From the NCBI RefSeq assembly GCF_003544875.1, contig NZ_CP032094.1:868001-932000 (forward strand): a DNA stretch of 64,000 nucleotides. Direction: 5' to 3'. Made by a program: the position numbers and the translations under genes. Shown piece by piece: positions 1-9,094 of this stretch (position 1 is the stretch's first letter; each line of letters starts with the position of its first letter). Source of the DNA: Vibrio alfacsensis. GTDB lineage: Bacteria; Pseudomonadota; Gammaproteobacteria; Enterobacterales; Vibrionaceae. The notes beneath the pieces were generated by a model. The model saw only the letters and a program-made list of their open reading frames with translations. It was not told where the DNA came from and searched no databases.

Positions 1-342
1 TTCATAACTGTCGGCAGTGAGATCAGTATTAGGTTGTGTCGCAATCTGTCGGCGATAATCGGTGATCTCTTGTCTCTTCGAAAACAACCAATCAACATTA
101 ACCCCTTCTTCATGAAGTTTCGCTTCAATCTCTTTTTTCGTTTGAAGCTGTGATTCGTTCAACGCTTTAGATTGGCGATACTTGGCGAGTGTACCTAACT
201 CAAAGAGTTGCTCATCACTTAACGCAAGAAACGGATCTTCAATTGGTGTGATCGCTGGACGCAATTGTTCCCAGCTGATTTGCTCTGCAACGACGGTCGA
301 TGAGGCCGTGAATAACAGACTTGCTAATACATACTTCTTCAT
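1..342 (-). CDS. Secreted protein, N-terminal 114 residues (runs off window start)
   Basis: The reading frame opens at ATG 342-340 and stays open to base 1, so the C-terminus lies outside the window. Residues 1-19 form a typical signal peptide (MKKYVLASLLF, then small residues ending in VVA before EQIS), so the product is exported. The visible mature part is hydrophilic and charged, with a WEQLRP motif shortly after the cleavage site. This layout resembles small secreted DUF3299-type proteins, but the diagnostic part is missing, so that assignment is only a guess. It lies 65 bp downstream of the broken amidohydrolase on the same strand, separated from it by a terminator-like hairpin. Confidence 0.6.
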   Translation of the reverse strand, partial: MKKYVLASLLFTASSTVVAEQISWEQLRPAITPIEDPFLALSDEQLFELGTLAKYRQSKALNESQLQTKKEIEAKLHEEGVNVDWLFSKRQEITDYRRQIATQPNTDLTADSYE

Positions 343-379
343 ACTTTACCCAAATACTAAACAATGAAAATTTAAAGTT

Positions 380-398
380 GGGGGGATTTTGGCCCCCC
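380..398 (-). terminator. Hairpin between amidohydrolase and downstream gene
   Basis: Six G (380-385) and six C (393-398) form a perfect 6-bp GC stem with a 7-nt loop. On the minus strand it is followed by a moderately T-rich stretch, just after the amidohydrolase stop codon. It probably ends or attenuates that transcript. Confidence 0.45.
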
Positions 399-407
399 TA
401 TTATTTA

Positions 408-1735
408 TTACAGGGTATTCATATGAATCTTGCCGTCTTTCATGATGACTTTAAACTTGTCTTGGTAATCATTAAGAATAGAGATATCTTCCAGAGGGTT
501 ACCATCCACCAGCACAACATCGGCATAAGCGCCCGGTTCTACAACGCCGAGTTTACCGTATTTGTATGGATTCATACCGCCAGACCAACTTAATACCTCA
601 GCCGCATTTGACGTACCCATTTTCATAATTTGATAAGGGGTAAAGCCTACTTTTTCCATCCAAACCATGTTATCTGCTTGGCGTGTATTGTACGCCGGAC
701 CAAACATATCTCCGCCAGTCACAACAAGTACATCATACTTACGAGCCCATTCAAACATCTGTTTAGCACCCGCATTCACTTTGGCCGCTTTGGATTTTTG
801 ATCAGGACTAAAGAACGTAATTTTTTCTGGTTCAGCAAATGCTTCTAAAGACATCACCGCTTGAGCAGAAAGCGCAACCCCTTCCTCTTTCATTCGTTTG
901 ATCGTATCTTCAGATACCAAGAAATTGTGCTCAATCACTTTAACGCCAGCATCAATTGCTCGGTTTACGGAGCGATCATGATAGGCATCATAACGTAAGT
1001 GCCATAATCTTCTGCCACACCAACAATGGCTTCCATCTCTTCTTTCGAGAACTGAGTCATGTGGATCGGATCAAATTCACTCGCGACACCACCACCAGCC
1101 ATGATTTTAATTTGTGTGGCACCAGAGCGAAGATTTTGACGGGCCGAACGACGAGCCTCAGTAACGCCATCAACGATGTAGCCAAAGCCATGACGCTCTA
1201 GATCATCTACACGCCCTGGGACATCATTAAAACTAACAGTATCAGCATGACGACCAGTTTGACTTAAAAATCTACCAGCAGGGAATAGTCGCGGTCCATC
1301 AATCAAACCATTGTTGACCACTTTTGCCATTCCTAGAATGTTACACCCTGCATCTCGGGCAGTAGTAAAACCTTGATCGAGATACTGCATCATCGATACG
1401 TGTGCGCGCGCACCCATTGCCATTTGATCATAACCATCACGGCCAACTAACATCCCCTCTTGAATACACATATGAGAGTGCATATCGATCAAGCCAGGAA
1501 TCATTGTCATTCCCTCTCCATTGATCGTTGTGGTTTGTTTATCAGCTTTAATCGGTTTTGATTAGATTTCTTTGATCAGGTTGTCAACGACAAGTACATT
1601 CTGATTTTTATGTATTTTGTCCTCAGTGCCATTGAACACATCGACATTTGTGAACAAGGTTGAAGCCGCATTCACATTAAAAGCAAGCGAACATGACAAC
1701 GCAACGAGAGAGAGTTTCGCCTTTGAGATTTCCAT
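408..1735 (-). pseudogene. Periplasmic amidohydrolase (imidazolonepropionase/prolidase-like), one nonsense and one frameshift
   Basis: The gene starts at ATG 1735 with a signal peptide (MEISKAKLSLVALSCSLAF...NAA). It then shows the amidohydrolase pattern: a metal-binding DMHSHM, a KIMAGGG segment, a YHDRSVNRAIDAG helix, a LVVTGGD strand and a C-terminal VLVDGNPLEDI motif. Such enzymes hydrolyse amide or ester bonds using one or two metal ions; the substrate cannot be told here. Two lesions break the frame. Codon 58 is TAA (1564-1562), where TCA would fit. One base is missing near 988/989, where restoring C regenerates a metal-site His (M-H-A-Y-H-D). With that base the span is 443 codons, a normal family length. 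Translation could restart at ATG 1510, but that product would still be truncated at the frameshift. Confidence 0.8.
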
Positions 1736-1974
1736 TATCACACCTATCTTAATTTAGAGTCCTTTCCCCATAACCATACTCGTTATGACATGGGTGCTAT
1801 GGAGCAAACGTCTCAATGAAAATTTAAAATACATATGAAACCAATTGTTCAAATCAAAGATAGGTAAAGGTATAAGGTAGGTCAAACCAGTTTTGTATAG
1901 AATGCGGTATAGGTTAAGCGTTTGAATTAATTGTTAAATGAATATAACTATCACGGATTATTTACTAACATCGC

Positions 1975-2998
1975 TTATATCAAAGATTGGCGATACGCTT
2001 TTGGTGTGGTGTTCATCATACGTTTAAACGCACGAGTAAAATGAGCAGAATCGGAATAGCCCGTTTTTAGAGCAATATGTGTAATGCTTAGATCCTTGTC
2101 TGCGAGCAGCTCTAAAGTTTGATTCAACACTAAACGCTCGATCACTTCACGATATGTTGTCTTATCGTTCGCCAAACGACGTTGTATTGTCCGTGCATTC
2201 ATATCTAGAAGCTCTGCTGCAAACTGAATCGAGATCTTACCCATCGATAAATACGGCGTTAATGCTTTTTCCAATGCGACGCTAAATTTATTGCAGTTTG
2301 TTTGATTGGGGGTAAAAATCTCTTTATGTGATAAAAATTGCTCTCGATTCGGTATAAAATTGATTGGCTTATCAAGCTTTTCACTAGGCAATGAGATAGC
2401 AGTAACGGATCTACCAGTATAGAATTGTGCATGCTTAAATCCAGGTAACTGACGAAATGGCTCAGATTCAAGATCTTGAACCCCACTTCTCTCAATTGGC
2501 ATTGGTGCCCAACCAGTTTTAATCAGCTCATTCATAAACATTGCGGAAAACATTTCTGCATAACGAAACCAATCTTTATCAACGTACTCTTTTCTCTAAC
2601 GAGCCAAATTTTTCCGCCGTGTGATTCGATGGTTAACTTTACATTATCCGAAACACTATGAAGTAATTCAGCAACTTCTGTCAGAGCAGCTCGTAGGATT
2701 GTGTTTGAGTAATTTGATTAGCAAAACGTGGAACATAGATATCGTGACACAGCGTCCATGTCAGCAGAGAGAATTTATCTTGCGAGGCTTGTTCACCTAG
2801 GATTTGAAACACCGACTTTAACGCACTCTCTGGTACAAATGCATCCAAAGAATGGTTAGACAAAATATCCTGCGGCATTCTGGCAGACTCAAGAAGTGTG
2901 TGAAGGTCGCCATCCAGCTGTTTGAGCAAGGTCGCGAATAGTTTCACTTCTTCTGAATGCACTAGTGGAATGTCAGGATTTGCCATACGATCTATCAT
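1975..2998 (-). pseudogene. AraC-family transcriptional regulator, two frameshifts
   Basis: The N-terminal half (from ATG 2998) resembles the arabinose-binding-like sensor domain of the OruR/ArgR-type AraC group. The C-terminal about 100 residues hold the double helix-turn-helix, including AAELLDMNARTIQRRL and the family signature GYSDSAHFTRAFKRM. The frame breaks near 2682-2690 and again near 2579-2584. The middle frame between these points reads as good regulator sequence (TEVAELLHSVSDNVKL...IWLVREK), so the original was one protein of about 340 residues. The C-terminal ORF starting at 2553 might still yield a DNA-binding fragment. The position beside the amidohydrolase, on the same strand, suggests it once controlled that gene; this is an inference. 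Confidence 0.8.
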
Positions 2999-3050
2999 TT
3001 TCAAATTACCAAGTATTTTTCAAGTTTAAACATTAGCTTATGGAATGTCA

Positions 3051-3513
3051 TCAGTAGCAATCTAAATGCCATTCCATATTGAGAGTAACCTCTCCTGCAG
3101 GCATTTGATATTCGTTAAGGTCCACTCGCGCACTGATCCGAATTTGCTTACTAGAGTCGAGTTGTTCTTGATTGATTTCAATGCCTTGTCGCCAATAATC
3201 GACATTACCGACAAATCGATCCGGTGTTTCTACTTTAAAATGAATTTTGTCGTGACTGATCGTTTCCGCCCCCATCTCTACATTGATGTATGACAAACGA
3301 AAGACAAGGCGTTTATCTCGCTGATTAGCCAGTAACTTTAAAGATAGAGAATCATGCCCGTAACGATGCCCAAAGCTTATCTCGCCATGCTCTTTAATAA
3401 CTTCAATCCCGCACGATTCGTCTATTCGTTTATGAAAACGAACATTTGCAGATTCAGTATCAAAACTGACACTACTTATTGATAATATAAATAGAGTAAA
3501 AGGTGTTTTTCAT
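3051..3513 (-). pseudogene. Small secreted pilin-like protein, frameshift in the signal peptide
   Basis: The frame is open from about 3508 to the stop at 3051. The natural start, ATG 3513, is one base out of frame across an A5 run. Correcting that run gives a clean signal peptide (MKKTPFTLFILSISSVSF). The mature part has a Cys in ESCGIEV, alternating beta-strand-like segments, and ends with YQMPAGEVTLNMEWHLDCY. The PAGEV...W ending resembles the final beta strand of chaperone-usher or spore-coat-U-type pilins, and the Cys pair could form the usual disulfide. It is the last gene of a four-gene operon on this strand. Pilin-like is an inference from pattern; no usher or chaperone gene is visible. 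Confidence 0.55.
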
Positions 3514-3558
3514 AATAAATAAGCCCTCATTAAAGGGCCAAAATTAAACTAAGATTCA

Positions 3559-4057
3559 CTAATCGCACTCAATGACCCAATTTGTAACCAAGGCATAGTC
3601 ATCAGCATCCATATTGCTTTCATCGATATTAATTCTTGCAGATAGATCAACGAGATTATTACTTCTTATATCATCTCTAGAATAATCTATTCCATCTTCC
3701 CAATCACTCGCATTCATATTTGCTTGATGCACACCACCTGATTGAAACCAAACATCCTCTTTTTAATGTCATCTCCTATTTCATGGGTTTTATAGGTTCA
3801 AGCTTTAACTTAATTGAACCATCCTCCTCATTATTAATAAGCTTCACCTGCGCTTTAGAATCATTATAGGCATCTCCAAATGCAAGATTAGCATTTGCTA
3901 CCGTCACATTAATACCGCATTGTTCTTCAACCGTCGCGCTAAACGTGACTTCTTCACTCGTTACGTCTTCATGTCCTGGTGGTTGCGCGTGTACGCCTGC
4001 GGTTACGAATAAAGCCAGTAAGACAGCTTTAGATAACTTAGCGTTTTTGATATTCAT
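3559..4057 (-). pseudogene. Small secreted pilin-like protein, two frameshifts
   Basis: The start codon ATG 4057 is 3 bp after the stop of the upstream gene, so the two are translationally linked. Residues 1-24 are a signal peptide (MNIKNAKLSKAVLLALFVTAG...AQ). The intact frame carries TFSATVEEQCGINVTV. The ORF then stops at 3776, but adding one A in each of two A runs (near 3775 and 3760) restores a continuous 166-residue protein ending in VTNWVIECD. Like the downstream gene it has an N-terminal CGI Cys and a C-terminal W...C, so the two look like distant paralogues sharing one disulfide. The role is unknown; a surface-structure subunit is the best guess. Confidence 0.55.
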
Positions 4058-4059
4058 AA

Positions 4060-4515
4060 TTACTCCGAAAAAGTAGTTTGGGTTTGTTTCATTTGCATCA
4101 ATCTCTGCTTCTCAGCTTCAATCTGCATCAGTTTTAATTCATGCTCTGCCTGTGCGAGCTCTTCCTGTCGCTTACGTTCTCTCAGTTCAAACTCATAAAG
4201 ACGAGTACAATCTACCCGGTCCTCACCACCAAACTGAAAAGTCAGTGCGGCGTATACTCCCGCCTCATCCTGGTTCTGTTCATAGTAATTGTCATAATAG
4301 TTATCGCTGTCTTCTTGGCCTGACGCCCCATAAGTACCAATCTGAAATGTTTTACCCGTTGATACCGCTTGTTCACACGTTGCCCCCTCTGAGGTTCGAA
4401 TACGGTCTGTCCCTGAGGGATTCGATACACTAGGAATCGGATTTGCGTTAACAAAACTACTTATTAACAATATAAAACCAAGAACAGCGTTACGTAATAA
4501 CGCTTGTAAGTTCAT
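4060..4515 (-). CDS. Secreted protein with C-terminal coiled coil, unknown function
   Basis: This intact 151-residue protein has a signal peptide (MNLQALLRNAVLGFILLI...NA). A middle region contains two Cys (ATCEQAV, VDCTRLY), an acidic Tyr/Asn/Asp-rich loop (DNYYDNYYEQ) and a GVYAALTFQFGG strand that resembles the last strand of an outer-membrane beta structure. The C-terminal 45 residues are a charged amphipathic helix rich in Glu, Lys, Gln and Leu. It sits second in a four-gene operon of small exported proteins and abuts the next gene by 2 bp. I do not recognise the family. An accessory role in assembling or anchoring the pilin-like partners is only a context-based guess. Confidence 0.65.
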   Translation of the reverse strand: MNLQALLRNAVLGFILLISSFVNANPIPSVSNPSGTDRIRTSEGATCEQAVSTGKTFQIGTYGASGQEDSDNYYDNYYEQNQDEAGVYAALTFQFGGEDRVDCTRLYEFELRERKRQEELAQAEHELKLMQIEAEKQRLMQMKQTQTTFSE

Positions 4516-4558
4516 TATTTAATACCTTATTAAAGTAATATTTGAGCAGACCTCATAG

Positions 4559-4857
4559 CTATGTGGAGTGCCAGTAACCATACGCGTACAAATTTTCTTT
4601 CGTTGTTTCGCCGGGTGGAGTTTTGACACGAACATTAAGATCGATTTCTTGTTCCGGTTCCAATGTGATTTTATTATCAAATCTTTTATCATCAATTCTC
4701 AAATAATAATCAGCTTTCTTGTGATATTTATTTTTAAAACAAACTCAACATCTGACATATCAGTGTAAGCTTTATAATCCCTTTTATTCCATATATGTAA
4801 ATTTGCAGATGCACTGGTTGATATAAGCATCGTCAATATAATGGCTTTGCGTATCAT
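4559..4857 (-). pseudogene. Small secreted protein, one frameshift, first gene of pilin-like operon
   Basis: ATG 4857 follows an AAGG ribosome site at good distance and opens a signal peptide (MIRKAIILTMLISTSASA). The frame closes at 4699, but one extra A in the A5 run near 4733 joins it to an open frame ending at the TAG at 4561-4559. That gives a 99-residue product with strand-like segments (KADYYLRIDD, EIDLNVRVKTPPGE). It is followed after 43 bp by the coiled-coil gene. No family was recognised. Its compact beta character and position ahead of two pilin-like genes suggest it belongs to the same exported structure. Confidence 0.5.
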
Positions 4858-5008
4858 TATGATTACCTTTAGGAAGTGTTTCACTTACATTATTGTACTT
4901 ACACGATAAATCCTTACCATTTTACGCCATTGTATTTTTAATTTTGAAAATAAAAAGCAACCAAATGGCTGCTTTTATTTACTCAAGAGATATGTATTTT
5001 TATAGTTC

Positions 5009-5665
5009 TTAATTCTGACTCTGAGCGAGACGAATACTTACCAAGCTCGCCACCATAATAGCCAAATAAAAACTACCTACTATCGCTTCAAAGAATACAA
5101 AAAACTGAGCAACTGGTACCGTCGGTGATATATCCCCGTACCCAACAGTCGTTAACGTTATAAAGCTGAAGTACAACGCATTAAACAGATTTGATAACCA
5201 CGGTTTTGCTTCTAACCCAGTGAATGAACTTGGGAAGAACTCCAATACTAAGAGGTAAATCACCGCCCATGCCAGTCCTAGCAGCAAGTAGATACAAATA
5301 GAACCAATAATGTGGTTCGTAGTTACCGATTTAGTCAGCACAACTTGCTTTAACGCAGAGTATATGTGAGAGAACAGAAATACGAGTAATGCCCCCAGAG
5401 TCAAAATAGACAAATCCAAATGCTCTAAAAAGGACATCCCATACGAAATCACGGCGACAATAAGCAATACACCATACCATGTGCGATTGCCCTTGTGATC
5501 GCGATTAACACCAACGATTGATGCGCCCAATGTTACGATCAGTAACGCCAATACCGTTTCTTGTCCATCTGGATAAAATTGATGCATCAGCGCACAGCCA
5601 AAAAAGAGTGCTATCAACGCAAAAAACAAAAAATAGAAGTTATCTTGTCCAGTCATTGTTTTCAT
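5009..5665 (-). CDS. Two-TM potassium channel family membrane protein
   Basis: The protein has 218 residues. The N-terminal 120 residues contain four or five hydrophobic segments. The C-terminal half is a classic ion-channel module: a TM helix (GSICIYLLLGLAWAVIYLLV), the pore filter TLTTVGYGD followed by ISP, and a last TM helix (FFEAIVGSFYLAIMVASLVS). TVGYGD is the selectivity filter of K+ channels, so potassium conduction is well supported. No cytoplasmic RCK or nucleotide-binding domain follows. The start overlaps the end of the AI-2E-family gene by 4 bp, so it is the last gene of the operon beginning at the HlyD-type gene. Confidence 0.85.
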   Translation of the reverse strand: MKTMTGQDNFYFLFFALIALFFGCALMHQFYPDGQETVLALLIVTLGASIVGVNRDHKGNRTWYGVLLIVAVISYGMSFLEHLDLSILTLGALLVFLFSHIYSALKQVVLTKSVTTNHIIGSICIYLLLGLAWAVIYLLVLEFFPSSFTGLEAKPWLSNLFNALYFSFITLTTVGYGDISPTVPVAQFFVFFEAIVGSFYLAIMVASLVSIRLAQSQN

Positions 5666-6765
5666 TGCGATACCTCAGCGTTTTCTTCCTCCGTCCCCGC
5701 TTGAAGTTCCTCATTACTTTCTTCATCCAACCAATTCACCATTAATTGATAAGTCAGACTCAACACTACCGCACCGACGAACAAACCGACGATACCAGAC
5801 ATCGCCATACCGCCAAGTGCACCTAGTAGTGTCACCAGCATCGGTGTATCAGAACCACGACTCAGGAGTACAGGCTTAAGCACGGCATCACTTGCACTAA
5901 CTAAGATACACCAAACAAGAAACAGGCCTGCGACAAGTGTCGTATCTACACTGAACACATAAATGATCGCAGGGATCAACGCCAAAATTGGAGGCAATTG
6001 AACAATGGCAACTAAAATCACGGCAACCATCCATAATGCCGCAGCAGGCACACCCACAACGACCATACCCACACCTGCCATCACAGATTGAATAAGCGCA
6101 ACGCCGATAACACCTTGTACAACACTTCGAACTGTTGATTTTGAGAGTTCGACTAGGCCTTTACCTTTCTTGTTAGTAAGGCGGTCTGCCAATTTGGTAA
6201 AACCTTTTTGGCAAACGTCAGCGTTACTCATGAATGCGCCCGCAATCATGGTTGAAATGATAAATTGGACAAAACCACCACTGACAGATCCGACGATTGA
6301 GGCCGTTTGTGACAAGAAGCCTTTTACTTGTTCTCCGTACTTAACGAGAAATCCTTCCATATTGGTCGATGCATAGTTAATCGCAGCATATACCTGATCG
6401 CCTACCAATGGGATTTCTTTCAAATTATCTTGCGGTTTAGGAACGACAAGCGTGCCATCTTGAAGACCACTCACTACTTCTGTCGCGCTCGTGTAAATAC
6501 CTGATGAGAGTGCAATAAGTGGAATTAAAAGTAGTAACACCCCAACCGTACTGATTAATGCGCTCGCCTTTCCTTTTGAAATGCCTAAACGTTTATGTAA
6601 TGACATTGCGACAGGATAAATAGCGATAGCAATAATGCCACCCCATACCACCAGCATAATGAAAGGGCTTAAGATCGAAAAACACCACCAGATCAGTAAC
6701 GCTACGGCCCCAATCTTGATAGCGGCGTCTATCGCCTGTTTAGAAAAATCATTTGAAGCTTTCAT
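5662..6765 (-). CDS. AI-2E family transporter (YdiK/PerM-like)
   Basis: This 367-residue inner-membrane protein has about eight hydrophobic segments arranged as in the AI-2E exporter family. Features include the N-terminal pair of helices, a long soluble loop (about 110-160), and the conserved C-terminal block with QLPPILALIPAIIYVF, LKPVLLSRGSDTPMLV and GIVGLFVGAVVLSLTYQL. Family members include TqsA and Na+/H+ antiporters, so the substrate cannot be fixed. It ends 4 bp into the channel gene and begins 27 bp after the DUF2955 gene, in one operon. The C-terminal tail is acidic (DEESNEELQ). Confidence 0.85.
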   Translation of the reverse strand: MKASNDFSKQAIDAAIKIGAVALLIWWCFSILSPFIMLVVWGGIIAIAIYPVAMSLHKRLGISKGKASALISTVGVLLLLIPLIALSSGIYTSATEVVSGLQDGTLVVPKPQDNLKEIPLVGDQVYAAINYASTNMEGFLVKYGEQVKGFLSQTASIVGSVSGGFVQFIISTMIAGAFMSNADVCQKGFTKLADRLTNKKGKGLVELSKSTVRSVVQGVIGVALIQSVMAGVGMVVVGVPAAALWMVAVILVAIVQLPPILALIPAIIYVFSVDTTLVAGLFLVWCILVSASDAVLKPVLLSRGSDTPMLVTLLGALGGMAMSGIVGLFVGAVVLSLTYQLMVNWLDEESNEELQAGTEEENAEVSQ

Positions 6766-6792
6766 AGCGTTACCTTTTAAGTGTTTAAATGG

Positions 6793-7806
6793 TTATGTTT
6801 GCAAGAACTTCCATTGTCGGGTTTCCAAAAATAGTGATGCGACAATCATGTATGTCCCGACCATCACCAATTGGAAGATTCTGATAAATGTGTTGCTATC
6901 AATGTCACCAGAACTCATTAACGTACTACCAATAAGAACAAGTAATGTACTGAATGCTGTCGCAAATACTGGGGCTTTTTCCGGTATCGTGTATATCTTC
7001 TTCCCTATAATTATTGCCAATAACGCAATAAATGCGGTGTAAAACCAGATATTGGGAACAATCGCCAGTATCGAGAAAGCGGCAATCGCTAGTAATCCAC
7101 CAATACCATTACTGATGATCAAAAACACGCTCAACTTGACCGATTTTTCCGCCGTAATCATTAAAGAAAGCAACGCGACGAACATCATCGTGAGCAAGGC
7201 TTCTGATATCTGAAAGATGAAAAAGAAGCACACCACAGGAAATGAAATCAACATCGCTCGAAAAGACGCATGCCAACGTTGTTGCGTACCAATAGGTGGC
7301 TCTGCATACCCCTCAAACTGACTTTCTGGTTCCGGTAAGTAGATGTGCATTAGAGTAAAAATTGAAACCGCAACAGCACCTGAAGTAGCGAGTCCGCTCG
7401 CAAGAATCACCGACATCGCTGGGTTTCCGATTGCCATAAACGGCAGCATCAATACCGCTATCAATAAGATAGTCGCAAACAAGTTCCACTTAGGATCCGT
7501 AAATAGGTAGTAGCCCCAAATCATCATCAAGCCTACAGCCAGCAACAATATGATGGGGTATTGCGTAATGCCTCCTGAAAGAAGCAACCCTAACCCCATT
7601 GTTGCAATCATAGCCAATAACAATTCATAAACGGTTTCTTTATGCGCCTTAGGTTTATCGACCAAAAACTTTGCGGTGAACACTGGCGCAACAAACGCCA
7701 GTGACCAATTAATCCAAGCCGCAAGAAACACGGCCAGACTCACCCCTATCGTAAAGCGCAATATGCGACGCTGAGTGGCATTATCTATGCGATCGTTATC
7801 GGACAT
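6793..7806 (-). CDS. DUF2955 (FUSC-like) inner-membrane protein
   Basis: The protein has about 337 residues and roughly ten hydrophobic segments in two blocks of five, separated by a soluble loop (around PEPESQFEGYAEPPIG). This is the layout of DUF2955/FUSC-type proteins, which pair with HlyD-type adaptors in aromatic-acid or drug efflux. I chose ATG 7806 (MSDNDRIDN); an in-frame ATG at 7818 adds four residues. Either start lies inside the end of the HlyD-type gene, so the two are translationally coupled and probably form one export complex. The substrate is not known. Confidence 0.75.
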   Translation of the reverse strand: MSDNDRIDNATQRRILRFTIGVSLAVFLAAWINWSLAFVAPVFTAKFLVDKPKAHKETVYELLLAMIATMGLGLLLSGGITQYPIILLLAVGLMMIWGYYLFTDPKWNLFATILLIAVLMLPFMAIGNPAMSVILASGLATSGAVAVSIFTLMHIYLPEPESQFEGYAEPPIGTQQRWHASFRAMLISFPVVCFFFIFQISEALLTMMFVALLSLMITAEKSVKLSVFLIISNGIGGLLAIAAFSILAIVPNIWFYTAFIALLAIIIGKKIYTIPEKAPVFATAFSTLLVLIGSTLMSSGDIDSNTFIRIFQLVMVGTYMIVASLFLETRQWKFLQT

Positions 7807-8917
7807 AAGACAACACACTCTTTATGCGAATCCATAGCTTGCCTATTGCGTTGAAAACATAGTTGTTCCCACTATAGACAATCACATCCGCTTGACCGCC
7901 GACGCGCAGCATTCCACTGACTTCCTCACGATCAAACTCAATCGCAATCGGCAGCATTTGTGTTTGACGCAACCAACCCGTTTGTTGATTCGCTTGTGCC
8001 AATTTACCTGCTTGCTGATTCTGACCCCAATCAACACCCCAATCGATGCTGCTCACTTTGCCTTTGATAACTTTTCCTGGAACAAAATCAAGTGCGATTT
8101 CTACTTCATCACCTATCGTGATGTTCCCTAGGCTATTCTCACGGAAGTAGGCTTCTATCCAAATATCTTCGGTAGAAACAAACGTCATAATCGGCTGACC
8201 AACAGAAGCGTAAAATCCCTCTGTCAAACTAAAGTTAGAAACACCACCTTGCGTCGGAGCTCGAATAACCGTGCGCTCTAAGTTCAACTGCGCTTGCTCT
8301 AAAGCCAGTAATGCCGCTTTCACTTGGCTGTTTTCTTCACCCTCTTCACCTAGCTGCTGTTTTGCTTTTTCTAAATCGGCTTGCGCATTAACCACGTTAG
8401 CTCTCGCTGTTGCTAAAGCGGCTCTTGCTTCATCAGCATCAGACTTTGATACCACGCCCTTTTCAGCCATGGCTAAGATTCGATTTGCTTGGGCTTCCGT
8501 GTTTTGACGTTCTACTATTGCAGAAGTCAATCGAGCTTGCGCAGAGGCAATATTCGCCGTCTGTGCTCCGACATTTTGCCCAGCGACTTCTAAGTTTTCT
8601 TCCGCTTGCTGAACCGCTATCTCATAGTCAGATTTGTCGATAATGGCTAACTCATCGCCCTCTTCAACAAGTTGGTTAGGCTGAACTCTAATATCCTGCA
8701 CATTACCCGAAACCTGAGGTTTTATGGGAACAATGTAGCCTTTCACCCTGGCGTTATCCGTAATTGGGATAATACGGTCGGAAACAATGCTGAAACCCAA
8801 CATAAAAACAATAAATAGAATCAGATAATTGGTGATCGTTTTGACTTTATCTTTCTTATTCGTATTTGTATCTTCTGCCACTTCCGTTGGCTTGTTATCT
8901 TTTTCGTTCTCGGACAT
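7796..8917 (-). CDS. HlyD/EmrA-type membrane fusion protein
   Basis: This 373-residue periplasmic adaptor has an N-terminal cytoplasmic tail rich in charged residues, one TM anchor (ITNYLILFIVFMLGFSIV), and a lipoyl half-motif (VKPQVSG-like IVPIKPQVSGNVQDI). A long alpha-hairpin rich in Ala, Gln and Glu covers about 90-210, followed by the second lipoyl half (VIRAPTQGGVSNFSL) and a beta-barrel domain. ATG 8917 is preferred over ATG 8932 because GAGGAAAG precedes it. It is the first gene of the operon with the DUF2955 protein and should link it to an outer-membrane channel encoded elsewhere. The tail GNNYVFNAIGKLWIRI is typical for DUF2955 partners. Confidence 0.85.
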   Translation of the reverse strand: MSENEKDNKPTEVAEDTNTNKKDKVKTITNYLILFIVFMLGFSIVSDRIIPITDNARVKGYIVPIKPQVSGNVQDIRVQPNQLVEEGDELAIIDKSDYEIAVQQAEENLEVAGQNVGAQTANIASAQARLTSAIVERQNTEAQANRILAMAEKGVVSKSDADEARAALATARANVVNAQADLEKAKQQLGEEGEENSQVKAALLALEQAQLNLERTVIRAPTQGGVSNFSLTEGFYASVGQPIMTFVSTEDIWIEAYFRENSLGNITIGDEVEIALDFVPGKVIKGKVSSIDWGVDWGQNQQAGKLAQANQQTGWLRQTQMLPIAIEFDREEVSGMLRVGGQADVIVYSGNNYVFNAIGKLWIRIKSVLSYVR

Positions 8918-9017
8918 ACTTTCCTCTGCCATTGAATAGATCGAACAATTTTAAGAATATACCGTCCTGATGAAGGTTCAATATTTTCAAATGAAATTAG
9001 GGTCTATATCTAAAATG

Positions 9018-9030
9018 GTTCATTTTGAAC
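9018..9030. promoter_or_regulatory. Candidate operator between efflux operon and araC-type gene
   Basis: GTTCA-TTT-TGAAC is a perfect 5-3-5 palindrome in the 177-bp gap between the divergent HlyD-type and AraC-type genes. Its position suits a site bound by the adjacent regulator, although AraC proteins usually prefer direct repeats. Function not shown. Confidence 0.35.
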
Positions 9031-9094
9031 TAACATAAAAACTTGATATACCGGAGTTCTTCAAAGTTATTCGGATGGAAAAGAGTTCCCATTA

